Shown here: positions 16,828-25,582 of the stretch, in pieces
Layout: each line of letters begins with the position of its first letter
Position numbering within the stretch: position 1 is the stretch's first letter
Origin: Jiangella sp. DSM 45060
GTDB lineage: Bacteria > Actinomycetota > Actinomycetes > Jiangellales > Jiangellaceae
Assembly: GCF_900105175.1 (NCBI RefSeq)
Contig: NZ_LT629771.1
Coordinates: 2,542,001-2,606,000 of the forward strand
Length of the DNA stretch: 64,000 nucleotides
Reading direction: 5' to 3'
Program-made: the position numbers and the translations under genes
The notes under the pieces: model-generated
What the model saw: the letters and a program-made list of their open reading frames with translations, nothing else
What the model was told of the DNA's origin: nothing
The model's database searches: none

Positions 16828-16978
16828 AGACGCTCCCGCCGCCGACTTCGCCCTGCTGGTCGAGGTGGTCTCCGACGGCGAGGCGGTCGTCTACCAGTAC
16901 CGCCTGGCCCGGCTGGCCGACGGCCCGGCGACGTACGTCGAGACCCGCGTGACGACGCTCACCACACTCGAGAGCTGA
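16824..16978 (+). pseudogene. Small conserved-looking gene with apparent one-base frameshift
   Basis: An ATG at 16824 has a perfect AGGAGG at 16811-16816 and overlaps the regulator stop as ATGA. However, the frame it opens has poor coding character. The adjacent frame from about 16829 to the stop at 16978 reads well (DAPAADFALLVEVVSDGEAV, ending TTLTTLES) with G or C in most third positions. Adding one G after AAG at 16827-16829 would join them as MKDAPAADF, giving a 51-residue protein. I therefore read it as a one-base deletion, real or a sequencing error. Function unknown. Confidence 0.5.
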
Positions 16979-16998
16979 CGCTTGGCATCAGTTGCCGA

Positions 16999-17012
16999 CG
17001 CCGGGCCCGGCG
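16999..17012. repeat. 14-base palindrome before hyuA
   Basis: CGCCGGGCCCGGCG is a perfect palindrome 22 bases before the hyuA start. With no loop it is more likely a protein site than a hairpin, but high G+C makes chance palindromes common. Confidence 0.3.
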
Positions 17013-17034
17013 AGACGCCGGTTGAATCGAGCGC

Positions 17035-19095
17035 ATGCCCCTGATCCGCATCGGCATCGACACCGGCGGCACGTTCACCGACGTCGTCGCCGTCGACGAG
17101 GAGACCGGCCGGCAGGCGAGCACGAAGACGCCGTCGACGCCGGCCGACCCCGCCGAGGGGTTCATGGCGGGCGTGCGCAAGATCCTCGGCCTGCTCGACG
17201 CCCGCGGCGAGGACGTCGCCGCCGTCGTGCACGGCACCACGGTCGCGACGAACCGGCTGCTGGAGGGGAAGGTCGGCGACCTCGGCTTCGTCACGACCGA
17301 GGGGTACGCGCACGTGCTGGAGATCGCCCGGCAGTCGGTGCCGGACGGCTACGGCAACAGCTACTTCTGGGTGAAGCCGCCGCGCATCGTCCCGGCCGAC
17401 CTCGTCCGCACCGTCGGCGGGCGGCTGGCCTTCGACGGCAGCGAGCTGCGCCCGTTCGACGCCGACGACGCCGTCGCGGCCGCCCGGTTCTTCCGCGACC
17501 GCGGCATCACCACCATCGGCGTCTGCTTCCTGCACTCCTACGCCAACCCGGAGCACGAGCTGCGCATGCGCGACGTGCTCGCGCGGGAGCACCCGGACGC
17601 CGTCGTGTCCATCTCGGCGGAGGTGCTGCGGGAGTACCGCGAGTACGAGCGCAGCGTGACGACGCTGGTCGACGCCGCGGTGAAGCCGAGCATCGCCCGC
17701 TACGTCGGCACCATCGCGGACCGCCTCGCCGAGGTCGCCGCGGACGTCCCGTTCTACGTCATGAAGTCCAACGGCGGCGTGCTGTCGGCCGACGAGGTGG
17801 CCCGGCAGCCGATCTCGACGGTGCTGTCCGGACCGGCGGCCGGCGCGCTGGGCGCCGCGGTGGTCGCCGGTGCGGCCGGCTTCGGCAGCGTCCTCACCCT
17901 CGACGGGGGCGGCACCTCCACCGACGTCGCGGTCGTCGTCGACGGGCACCCGGCGCTGACGACGGAGGGCAGCGTCGGCGCCTACCCGAGCAAGATCCCG
18001 ATGATCGACGTCGTCACCGTCGGCGCCGGCGGCGGGTCGGTCGCCTGGCTCAGCCCCGAGGGGACGCTCAAGGTCGGGCCGCGCTCGGCGGGCGCCGACC
18101 CCGGCCCGCTCTGCTACGGGGCGGGAGGCACCGAGCCGACGGTCACCGACGCGCACCTGCTGCTCGGCCGCATCCCGCCGCACCTGCTCGGCGGCGAGAT
18201 CCCGCTGGACGTCGCGGCCGCCAGGGACGGCATCGCGGCGCTGGCCGCGCCGCTCGGGCTGAGCCCCGAACGCTGCGCCGAGGGGATCCTGGAGATCTCC
18301 GCGTGGAACCAGGCCAACGCGCTGCGCCAGGTCACCGTCACCCGCGGGCTGGACGTCCGCGACTTCCACCTGGTCAGCTTCGGCGGCTCCGGTTCGCTGC
18401 TGGCCTGCCGGCTGGTGGACGTGCTGGGGCTGGCCGGCGTGCTGGTGCCGCCCGACCCCGGCAACCTGTCCGCGTACGGGCTGCTCACCGTCGACGTGCG
18501 CAACGACTACGTGCGCACGGCGGTCGCCCGGCACGCCGTGCTCGACCCGGACGCCGTCGGCGCGACCTTCGCCGAGCTCGCCGCGGAGGCGGACGCCGCC
18601 TTGAAGCGCGAGGGCTTCGCCGCGGGGGAGCGGCGGTTCCTGCGCACGGCCGACCTGCGCTACTTCGGCCAGGCCTACGAGGTGCGGGTCGACGTGCCGG
18701 ACGGGCCGGTGACGCCGGCGCTCGCGGACACCGTCGCCGCCGCCTTCCACGCCGCCCACCGGCGGCTCTACGGCTACGACTTCGCCGGCGACGCCCGCCA
18801 GGAGGTCGAGTGGGTGAACCTGCGGGTGACGGGGGTGGGGCCGATCGCGCGGCCGGCACTGCGCTCCGCCGGGCCCGGCCGGGGCGCGGCGCCGCGCACC
18901 ACGCGCCGCGTCGACTTCGGCGCCGGCTGGGTCGACGCCCCGATCCACGACCGCGCGGCGCTGGGCGCCGGCGACACCGTCACCGGGCCGGCCGTCGTCG
19001 AGGAGTTCGGCTCCACCGTCCCGGTCCACCCCGGGTTCCGCGCCGTCGTCGACGCGCACGCGAACCTGCTGATCACCCGGGAGTACGTCCCGTGA
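17035..19095 (+). CDS. hyuA: Hydantoinase/oxoprolinase family protein, A subunit
   Basis: This 686-residue protein has the actin-like ATPase signature of HyuA: IGIDTGGTFTDVVAVD at the N-terminus, HGTTVATNRLLEGK near residue 65, GPAAGALGA near 265, and LDGGGTSTDVAVV near 285. The family hydrolyses N-methylhydantoin or 5-oxoproline with ATP, or acts in acetone or acetophenone carboxylation. The B subunit start overlaps the stop as GTGA. Substrate is unknown; ring opening of a hydantoin-like intermediate is one possibility. The site before the start codon is weak. Confidence 0.9.
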   Translation: MPLIRIGIDTGGTFTDVVAVDEETGRQASTKTPSTPADPAEGFMAGVRKILGLLDARGEDVAAVVHGTTVATNRLLEGKVGDLGFVTTEGYAHVLEIARQSVPDGYGNSYFWVKPPRIVPADLVRTVGGRLAFDGSELRPFDADDAVAAARFFRDRGITTIGVCFLHSYANPEHELRMRDVLAREHPDAVVSISAEVLREYREYERSVTTLVDAAVKPSIARYVGTIADRLAEVAADVPFYVMKSNGGVLSADEVARQPISTVLSGPAAGALGAAVVAGAAGFGSVLTLDGGGTSTDVAVVVDGHPALTTEGSVGAYPSKIPMIDVVTVGAGGGSVAWLSPEGTLKVGPRSAGADPGPLCYGAGGTEPTVTDAHLLLGRIPPHLLGGEIPLDVAAARDGIAALAAPLGLSPERCAEGILEISAWNQANALRQVTVTRGLDVRDFHLVSFGGSGSLLACRLVDVLGLAGVLVPPDPGNLSAYGLLTVDVRNDYVRTAVARHAVLDPDAVGATFAELAAEADAALKREGFAAGERRFLRTADLRYFGQAYEVRVDVPDGPVTPALADTVAAAFHAAHRRLYGYDFAGDARQEVEWVNLRVTGVGPIARPALRSAGPGRGAAPRTTRRVDFGAGWVDAPIHDRAALGAGDTVTGPAVVEEFGSTVPVHPGFRAVVDAHANLLITREYVP

Positions 19096-20932
19096 GCGCC
19101 GACCCGATCCTGGTCGAGATCGTCGAGGGCTACCTGACGTCGGTCGAGAAGGAGGTCGAAACCGCCATCGGGCGCACCTCGCGCTCGCCGATGATCCGCG
19201 ACGCGCACGACTACCGCGCCGGCATCCACGACCGGCGGCTGCGCAAGCTGACCGGCCGCTCGTACTCGGCGCTGGTGCACCCGGTGGTCCGCGACTACCC
19301 GATCGAGACCATGCGGCCGGGCGACGTGTTCTTCCACAACGACGTGTACCTCTCCGAGGGCGGCATCGGACACCTGCCGGACCTCTGCGTCACGGCCCCG
19401 GTCTTCCATGACGGCGACGTGGTCGCGTTCGTGCAGGCGTTCGGCCACCACGACGACATCGGCGGCACCGTCCCGGGCTCGATGCCGTCGCACGCCACGA
19501 GCGTGTTCGAGGAGGGCCTCATGGTCCCGCCGATCAGGCTGTGGGACCAGGGCGTGCCGAACGAGGCGGCGCTGAAGATCATGACCCGCAACTCGCGGAT
19601 GCCCGAGTCGCTGGCCGCCGACCTCGACGCCGAGTGCGCCGCCTGCCTCATGGGCGCGCGGCGGCTGGCCGAGCTGTTCCAGCGCTACGGCCGGGCCGAC
19701 GTCGAGGCGTGCTTCGACGCGATCCTGGACAAGACGACCGAGACGTTCCGCCGCGAGATCCTGGCCAAGATCCCGGCCGGCACGTACGTCTGGGAGGACT
19801 ACGCCGAGCACGACGGCGTCGACGCGCCCCGCCTGCACGCCCAGCGCATCACGCTGACGAAGCTGCACGACCGGCTGGTCATCGACTTCACCGGCACCGG
19901 GCCGCAGGCGAAGGGCCCGATCAACCACGCGGCCGACTACGCCGACGGCGCGTTCCTGAAGAAGTGGCTGGCGCCGATCCTGCGCAACCTCGCCGACTCG
20001 CCGGAGCGGATGGCCGAACTGGAGGTCAACGAGGGCGTCGTCCCGCTGATCGAGCTGCGCTTCCCGCCGCCCGGCACGCTGCTCACGCCGGTCTTCCCGG
20101 CGCCGACGAACGCGCGGACGTTCGTCATCCTGCGGCTGCTCGGCGTGCTGGCCGGCGTGCTGGCGAAGGCGGTGGACGGGCGGATGCCGGCCGACCAGGA
20201 GACCATCCGGTACACCGGCGTCTACGGCGACGACCTGGACGGGCGGCCGTACCTCATGCGCGAGGTACTGGGCGGCGGGTCGGGTGGGCGCCACTACGCC
20301 GACGGCGAGGACACCATCCACGTCGTGCCCGACTCGCGGAACCTGCCGACCGAGTTCAGCGAGTCGCGGTTCCCGTTCGTCGTCGAGTCGCTGGGACTGG
20401 CGTTGGACTCCGGCGGGCCGGGCCGGTACCGCGGCGGACTGGGCTACGAGAAGCGGCTGCGGATGCTGCGCGACGCGCACTTCATGTCCATCGCGGACCG
20501 GTCCATCCTGTCCTGCTGGGGGTTGCGGGTGGGCGGGCCGGGCGTCCGTTCTCGGTGACGATCGACCCGGGCGGGCCGGCGGAGCGCGAGGTGGACGCGC
20601 TGGCCGACGCCGAGCCGGTGCGGGCCGGCGAGGTGATCCGCATCCGCACGACCGGCGGCGGTGGCTGGGGTGACCCTCTGGAGCGTCCGGTCGACGAGGT
20701 GCTGCGCGACGTGCGCTGGCGGAAGGTGTCGGCCGAGGGCGCGCGGGCCGACTACGGGGTCGTCCTGCTGCCCGGATCCGCGGACGACCCGGTGGCCGAC
20801 GAGGCGGCGACGTCGTCGTTGCGGGCGTCGCTGCGGGCGGCGCGGACCGGCGACGAGCCGTTCTTCGACCGCGGTCCGGGCTACGCCCGGCTGGCCGGCG
20901 GGGCCACGTCCGCGGACGTCGATCACCTCTGA
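19092..20932 (+). pseudogene. hyuB: Hydantoinase B subunit, interrupted by a one-base frameshift
   Basis: From the GTG at 19092 the frame encodes a normal HyuB N-terminal region and core (ETAIGRTSRSPMIRDAHDYR, GDVFFHNDVYLSEGGIGH, QAFGHHDDIGGTVPGSMPS). It stops at 20558 after residue 488. The missing C-terminus continues in the next frame (GGRAGRPFSVTIDPGG, then RTTGGGGWGDPL) to a stop at 20932. One extra G in the G5 run at 20518-20522 would restore a 613-residue protein of expected length. Either the gene is broken or the run is miscalled. Without repair the protein loses about 125 residues, including the conserved glycine-rich tail. Confidence 0.8.
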
Positions 20933-20957
20933 TCGGTCAATCCGGACAAATCCGGTA

Positions 20958-20987
20958 TTGACGACAGTGCCGTCGATCGCACATGCT
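20958..20987 (+). promoter_or_regulatory. Possible promoter for the MHYT gene
   Basis: TTGACG at 20958-20963 and CATGCT at 20982-20987 are spaced 18 bases apart, upstream of the MHYT gene. Just before lies a direct repeat of AATCCGG (20939-20945 and 20949-20955). The -10 match is weak. Confidence 0.35.
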
Positions 20988-21045
20988 CCCTTTTGTGGTG
21001 TCCGCGAGACGCTACGACATGGGTATTCATCCGGGGGGCTGAATC

Positions 21046-22002
21046 TTGTCGTCGACGAGCCACGTCGATCATTTCACGCATGGTCTGACCACGCCCGCGA
21101 TCGGTTACGCCGTCATGGTGATGGCGGCCGTGATCGGGCTGATGTGCACCGTCCGCGCCCGCGACGCGACCGGGCACGCGAAGAGGAACTGGCTGATCAC
21201 CGGGGCTGGATCGCTGGCCGCCGGGATCTGGACGCTGCACTTCATCGCAATGCTGGGATTCCGCGTTTCCGGCAGTCCGATCCGCTACAACGTATCGCTC
21301 ACCTTGATCAGTTTGATCGTCGCGTTCCTCGTCGTCGGCGGGGGCGTGCTGATGGTGGGTTACGGGAAAGATCGAAATCGCGCTCTGATCTTCGGCGGAC
21401 TGGGCACCGGAATCGGCGTCGCGGCGATGCATTACACCGGAATGGCGTCGGTGCGCATCGACGGAGCCCTCGCGTACCGGGCCGAGCTGGTGGTGGCGTC
21501 GCTGGCGATCGCCGTCGCTGCCGCGACCGCCGCGTTGTGGCTGGCGTTCACCGTCCGCTCGCTCTGGGGCGCCCTGGCCGCCGCGCTGGTCATGGGCATC
21601 GCGGTGAGCAGCATGCACTACACGGGCATGGCCTCGGTGTCCGCCAAGCTGGCCGCCGACCCGGGCGCGGTCGCCGGTGCGACGGCGGGGGAGTTCGTGG
21701 TGCCGCTGACGATCGGCCTGGGCGCGCTGCTGCTGGCCGGGTTCACGGTGATCGCGGTGTCGCCCGTCGAGCTGGGGGAGCCCGACGACGACGATGACGA
21801 CGAGCCGCCGGCCGAGGAGAACCTGTTCGCGCCGCCCCGCCGTCCGGCGGCGCCGGAACAGCGGCCGGCCGCGGTGCCGCCGGCACCGGTGCGGCGGGCG
21901 GAGCATCCGCGGCCGCTGCCGCAGCGGCCGCAGCGGCCGGCGTCCGGCGACGACCCGCCGGTCGTTCAGAGCTGGCTGACCCGGCCGGACTCGAGGTCGT
22001 AG
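21046..22002 (+). CDS. MHYT-domain integral membrane sensor
   Basis: The 318-residue protein has seven predicted membrane helices and three MHYT-type motifs: LHFIAMLGF, AAMHYTGMASV and SSMHYTGMASV. MHYT proteins are proposed to bind copper through these motifs and sense oxygen, CO or NO. Output domains such as GGDEF are absent; instead there is an acidic then proline-rich cytosolic tail from about residue 245. The start is TTG at 21046 with a G-run as ribosome binding site. Its last 37 bases overlap the convergent carbonic anhydrase gene. The signalling partner is unknown. Confidence 0.88.
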   Translation: MSSTSHVDHFTHGLTTPAIGYAVMVMAAVIGLMCTVRARDATGHAKRNWLITGAGSLAAGIWTLHFIAMLGFRVSGSPIRYNVSLTLISLIVAFLVVGGGVLMVGYGKDRNRALIFGGLGTGIGVAAMHYTGMASVRIDGALAYRAELVVASLAIAVAAATAALWLAFTVRSLWGALAAALVMGIAVSSMHYTGMASVSAKLAADPGAVAGATAGEFVVPLTIGLGALLLAGFTVIAVSPVELGEPDDDDDDEPPAEENLFAPPRRPAAPEQRPAAVPPAPVRRAEHPRPLPQRPQRPASGDDPPVVQSWLTRPDSRS

Positions 22003-22700
22003 ACGCCGGCGACGACGGTGGTGCGGCCGGCCGCGACCGCCGCGCGCACGATCGGCGACGCGTCCGACAGGGCCGCCGCCGCGCTGCGGGCCTGCGCCTC
22101 GACGCAGTCGGCGAGGTAGGCGGCGTCGTCGGCGGAGGTGGCGACGCCGCGGACGACCGGCTCGATCGCCCGCACCAGCGCCGCGATCGAGCCGTCGGGC
22201 GCCGGGCCGCCGCGCACGACGTCGACGGTGGCCTGCACGGCGCCGCACCCGGCGTGCCCGAGCACCACGACCAGCGGCACGGCGACGTGCTCGACGGCGT
22301 ACTCGACGCTGCCGACGACGGCGTCGTCGAGGACCTCGCCGGCCGAGCGGACGGTGAACAGGTCGCCCAGGCCCTGATCGAACACCAGCTCCGGCGCGAC
22401 CCGCGAGTCGGCGCAGCTGAGCACGCAGGCGATCGGGTGCTGCCCGTCGACCAGCGACTCGCGGTACGGCTCGTCCTCGTGCGGGTGCCGCGGCGCGCCC
22501 GTCGCGAACCGCTCGTTGCCCGCCGCGAGCGCCGCCCAGGCCGCGTCCGCGCTGGTGGGTGCCGGTTCCGGGACGGGTGACGGCGCGGCGGCTGGTGCGT
22601 CGCGCCCGGACCCGCAGCCGGCCAGGCCCGTGAGCGTCAGACCGGCGAGACCGAACAGGGCGAGGGCACCGCGCCGGGTCAGCCGGCCGTCGTCGAGCAC
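21966..22700 (-). CDS. Exported beta-carbonic anhydrase lipoprotein
   Basis: The 244-residue protein has a twin-arginine lipoprotein signal (RRGALALFGLAGLTLTGLAG then Cys29) followed by an Ala/Pro-rich linker and a beta-carbonic anhydrase domain. The zinc site is complete: Cys96, Asp98 and Arg100 (SCADSRVAPE), His149 and Cys152 (LGHAGCGAVQ). It interconverts CO2 and bicarbonate outside the membrane. Export by Tat would deliver the folded zinc enzyme. The GTG start lies eight bases after a TACGCT hexamer, so the mRNA may be leaderless. Confidence 0.92.
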   Translation of the reverse strand: MLDDGRLTRRGALALFGLAGLTLTGLAGCGSGRDAPAAAPSPVPEPAPTSADAAWAALAAGNERFATGAPRHPHEDEPYRESLVDGQHPIACVLSCADSRVAPELVFDQGLGDLFTVRSAGEVLDDAVVGSVEYAVEHVAVPLVVVLGHAGCGAVQATVDVVRGGPAPDGSIAALVRAIEPVVRGVATSADDAAYLADCVEAQARSAAAALSDASPIVRAAVAAGRTTVVAGVYDLESGRVSQL

Positions 22701-22708
22701 GGTCGCTC

Positions 22709-22718
22709 AGCGTAGTCT
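22709..22718. promoter_or_regulatory. Overlapping divergent -10 elements
   Basis: AGCGTAGTCT contains TACGCT on the minus strand (22714-22709), eight bases before the carbonic anhydrase GTG, and TAGTCT on the plus strand (22713-22718), six bases before the CoA-transferase ATG. The two hexamers share a TA step, so both promoters cannot be occupied at once. Both messages would be leaderless. Confidence 0.5.
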
Positions 22719-22724
22719 GTGACG

Positions 22725-23900
22725 ATGTCCGACACGCAGGAGTTCGCCGATGCCGGACCGCTGACCGGCTATGTCGTCGTCGACCTCACCCGGGCGCTGG
22801 CCGGGCCGCACGCCGGCATGATGCTCGGCGACCTCGGGGCGCGCGTCATCAAGGTCGAGGCGCCCGGCCACGGCGACGAGTCGCGCACCTGGGGCCCGCC
22901 GTTCCTCGGCCCCGACGACCAGCCGGTGTCGTCGTACTTCCTGTCGGCCAACCGCAACAAGGAGTCCGTCACCGCCGACCTCAAGTCGCCGGAGGGCAAG
23001 GACCTCCTCGCCCGGCTGGTCGAGCGGGCCGACGTCCTCCTCGAGAACTTCCGCACCGGCGTCCTCGACCGCCTCGGCTTCTCCGTCGAGCGGCTGCACG
23101 AGCTCAACCCGCGTCTCGTCGTGCTGTCGATCTCGGGGTTCGGGCCCGACGGTCCCGAGGCGGGCCGGGCCGGCTACGACCAGATCGCGCAGGGCGAGGC
23201 CGGCATCATGAGCATCACCGGTGAGCCCGGCCAGCCCACCAAGGTCGGCGTGCCGATCGGTGACCTCCTGGCCGGCATGTACGGCGTGTCCGGCCTGCTC
23301 GCGGCGCTGCTCGAGCGCGAGCGGACCGGCCGGGGCCGGGTCGTGCGCACGTCGCTGCTGTCGGCGCTCGTCGGCGTGCACGCGTTCCAGGGCACCCGGT
23401 GGACGGTGGCCGGCGAGGTGCCGCAGGCCATCGGCAACCACCACCCGTCCATCGCGCCGTACGGGCTGTTCAACGCCTCCGACGGCGCGCTGCAGGTCGC
23501 AGTCGGCAACGATGCGTCGTGGCGCGCCTTCGCCGCCGTCGTCGGCCTCGACCCGGCCGAGCCGCGCTTCGCCACCAATCCGTTGCGGGTGGCGCACCGC
23601 GACGAACTGGTCGCCGAGATCGAGAAGGCGTTCGCCGCCCACCCCCGCGACCACTGGCTGGCCCGGCTGGCCGACGCGGGCATCGCCAGCGGCAAGGTCC
23701 GCACCATCGACGAGGTGTACGACTGGGAGCAGATCCGCTCGCAGGGCCTGCTCATCGACGTCGAGCACCCGCTGCTGGGCACCGTCCAGCTCCCCGGCCC
23801 CGCCCTCCGCTTCGACGACGCGCCCCCGAAGCGCCACACCGCCCCGCCGCTGCTCGGCCAGCACGACGAATCCGTCCGCGCGTGGCTGGACGAGGAGTAG
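22725..23900 (+). CDS. Class III CoA-transferase (CaiB/BaiF family)
   Basis: The 391-residue protein matches family III CoA-transferases: VVVDLTRALAGPHAGMMLGDLGARVIKVE at the N-terminus (written here only as a guide to the CoA-binding region, residues 15-44), NRNKESVTADLKSP, and the catalytic Asp152 in GYDQIAQGE. The length is normal. Such enzymes move CoA between carboxylates such as formyl-CoA, oxalate or succinyl-CoA. The ATG at 22725 is six bases after TAGTCT; an in-frame GTG at 22719 would lie inside the promoter. Donor and acceptor acids are unknown. Confidence 0.9.
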   Translation: MSDTQEFADAGPLTGYVVVDLTRALAGPHAGMMLGDLGARVIKVEAPGHGDESRTWGPPFLGPDDQPVSSYFLSANRNKESVTADLKSPEGKDLLARLVERADVLLENFRTGVLDRLGFSVERLHELNPRLVVLSISGFGPDGPEAGRAGYDQIAQGEAGIMSITGEPGQPTKVGVPIGDLLAGMYGVSGLLAALLERERTGRGRVVRTSLLSALVGVHAFQGTRWTVAGEVPQAIGNHHPSIAPYGLFNASDGALQVAVGNDASWRAFAAVVGLDPAEPRFATNPLRVAHRDELVAEIEKAFAAHPRDHWLARLADAGIASGKVRTIDEVYDWEQIRSQGLLIDVEHPLLGTVQLPGPALRFDDAPPKRHTAPPLLGQHDESVRAWLDEE

Positions 23901-23914
23901 GAGCGCCGCCGGCG

Positions 23915-24385
23915 TCAGTGCTGAATGAGGCCGCCGACCGGTACGGGATCGACGTGGCCGGTGGGTGGGACGGTCCGGGCCAGCGCCAGCCCGACGTCGA
24001 CCAGCGACGATCGACGCCGGGTCGCGACCTCGGGGATCGGCGTCCACACCGACTCGGGGACGTCACCGTTCGGCTCGGGCCGCGGCTCGCCGCCGGTGAT
24101 GCGCACCCGGTAGAAGACGCCGACGTTCTGGTGCTCGATGCCGCCGCAGGCCTCGGCGGCGGGGGTGACCCGCGAGTCCACGCCGAGCAGCCGCTCGACC
24201 ACGGCGTCGTAGCCGGTCTCCTCGGCGACCTCGCGGATCACGGCGTCGAACGGGTCCTCACCCGGCTCGACGCCGCCGCCCGGGAGCGTCCAGTGCGGCG
24301 TGGTGGCCGACGACGGCGCGTGGCGGGCGAGCAGCACACGCCCGTTCTCGAGGCACACCGCGTAGGCGGCCAGTCGGCGGCTCAC
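23915..24385 (-). CDS. NUDIX hydrolase
   Basis: This 156-residue enzyme has a full NUDIX box, [20 protein letters not shown] followed by ETGYD, at about residues 37-61. It hydrolyses a nucleoside diphosphate linked to another group; the substrate cannot be predicted. The GTG start overlaps the upstream M48 protease stop (GTGA), so it is the second gene of a two-gene operon. It ends 14 bases from the convergent CoA-transferase. Confidence 0.88.
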   Translation of the reverse strand: MSRRLAAYAVCLENGRVLLARHAPSSATTPHWTLPGGGVEPGEDPFDAVIREVAEETGYDAVVERLLGVDSRVTPAAEACGGIEHQNVGVFYRVRITGGEPRPEPNGDVPESVWTPIPEVATRRRSSLVDVGLALARTVPPTGHVDPVPVGGLIQH

Positions 24386-25470
24386 CGGCCGAGGTCGCGG
24401 GAGAGGGCGGCGAGGCGGTCGAGGCGGTCGGCCAGCGGCGGGTGGCTGGCCATCATGCGGTCGAGTAGCCGGGAGAACGCGTCGGTGCCGGTGTCCTTGG
24501 TGTCCTTCGGCAGCGCGACGATCGTCATCGAGGCCATCGTCCGCAGCTCGCGCAGGTCCTTCGTCGGGATGGCCGGGCCGTCGGCCTCCAGGGCGGTGAG
24601 GGCGGCGGCCAGGGCGGCCGGCTGGCCGGTGAGCTCGGCCGCGCCACGGTCGGCGGCCAGTTCGCGGTAGCGGCCCAGCCGGGCGATGATCCCCGCCGCA
24701 GGCAGCGCCAGGATCAGCATCGGCGGCAGCAGCACCAGCCCGAGGCCGAGGAGCAGCAGGAAGGCGGCCGTCCGCGCCAGCACCAGCAGCGGCAGGACGG
24801 CCGCCGCCAGCAGGAGCGGCACGTCCGGGCGGGGCGGCGGCATCGGGAAGTCGTCGTCCTCGGTGGCCGGCTTCCACGCCCGCCCGCACCAGCGCGCCGC
24901 CCGGCAGAGCGGGACCTCCAGCGCCATGATCGGCGCCAGGACCGCCATCGGGGCCAGCGCCAGCGACGTCGAGAGCGCGAGCGCGACGGTCATGGCGGCG
25001 GCGTCGCGGTGGGCGATGTGGGCCAGCTCGTGCGCCAGCACCGCGTCCAGCCGCTCGTCGTCGGAGCGGTCCAGCAGCCCGCGGGTGACGGCGACGGTCG
25101 GCTTGCGGCCGGGCAGCCGCAGCGCGATCGCGTTCGGCCAGGCCACGTCGATGACCTTGAGCTTCGGCCGGTCCATCGCCGCCAGCGCGCACAGCCGGTC
25201 GACGGCGGCGAGGAGGCGGTGGTCGGCGGCGGGGTCGGGGTCGGCGACGGGTAGCCGGCGCGGCAGCACCGTCCCTCCCTCGATGGCGTAGACGAGGGCG
25301 CCGCCGGCCGGCGGGGCGAACAGCGCGAGCCACCACGGCCAGCCGGCCAGCCACTGGACCAGCAGCCCGAGCAGCGTCGCGTACCCGAACGCGAGCAGCA
25401 GGACCAGCAGCCAGGTCTCGGCGATGCGGACCGTCAGCCTGGTGTCCGGCGGGAAGCCGGTGCCGGTCAT
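24382..25470 (-). CDS. M48-family membrane zinc metalloprotease
   Basis: The 362-residue protein has paired N-terminal membrane helices, the zinc motif HELAH at residues 147-151, further hydrophobic helices (about 160-245), and the third zinc ligand candidate Glu270 in [12 protein letters not shown]. This is the HtpX/Ste24-type arrangement for cleavage of misfolded membrane proteins or peptides. The ATG at 25470 follows a GGAGG site; earlier in-frame starts lack one. It is the first gene of an operon with a NUDIX hydrolase. Confidence 0.9.
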   Translation of the reverse strand: MTGTGFPPDTRLTVRIAETWLLVLLLAFGYATLLGLLVQWLAGWPWWLALFAPPAGGALVYAIEGGTVLPRRLPVADPDPAADHRLLAAVDRLCALAAMDRPKLKVIDVAWPNAIALRLPGRKPTVAVTRGLLDRSDDERLDAVLAHELAHIAHRDAAAMTVALALSTSLALAPMAVLAPIMALEVPLCRAARWCGRAWKPATEDDDFPMPPPRPDVPLLLAAAVLPLLVLARTAAFLLLLGLGLVLLPPMLILALPAAGIIARLGRYRELAADRGAAELTGQPAALAAALTALEADGPAIPTKDLRELRTMASMTIVALPKDTKDTGTDAFSRLLDRMMASHPPLADRLDRLAALSRDLGR

Positions 25471-25570
25471 GGGAACCTCCGGGGTCGATCGGGGCCGTGA
25501 CGGCACATCATGCCGAACCCTCCGGGGCGATTGGGCGAACGTCACCGTCGAGGCGGGGCGGGCGGGTCCG

Positions 25571-25576
25571 TAGGCT
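25571..25576 (+). promoter_or_regulatory. -10 element, leaderless arcC message
   Basis: TAGGCT lies six bases before the GTG start of the carbamate kinase, with no ribosome binding site between. The surrounding TAGGCTCGGCG is identical to that before fmt. Confidence 0.5.
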
Positions 25577-25582
25577 CGGCGC

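Noticed and set aside
16891..19059. 722-codon open frame opposite hyuA
   Set aside because: It lacks any recognisable domain, and hyuA on the plus strand is motif-complete.
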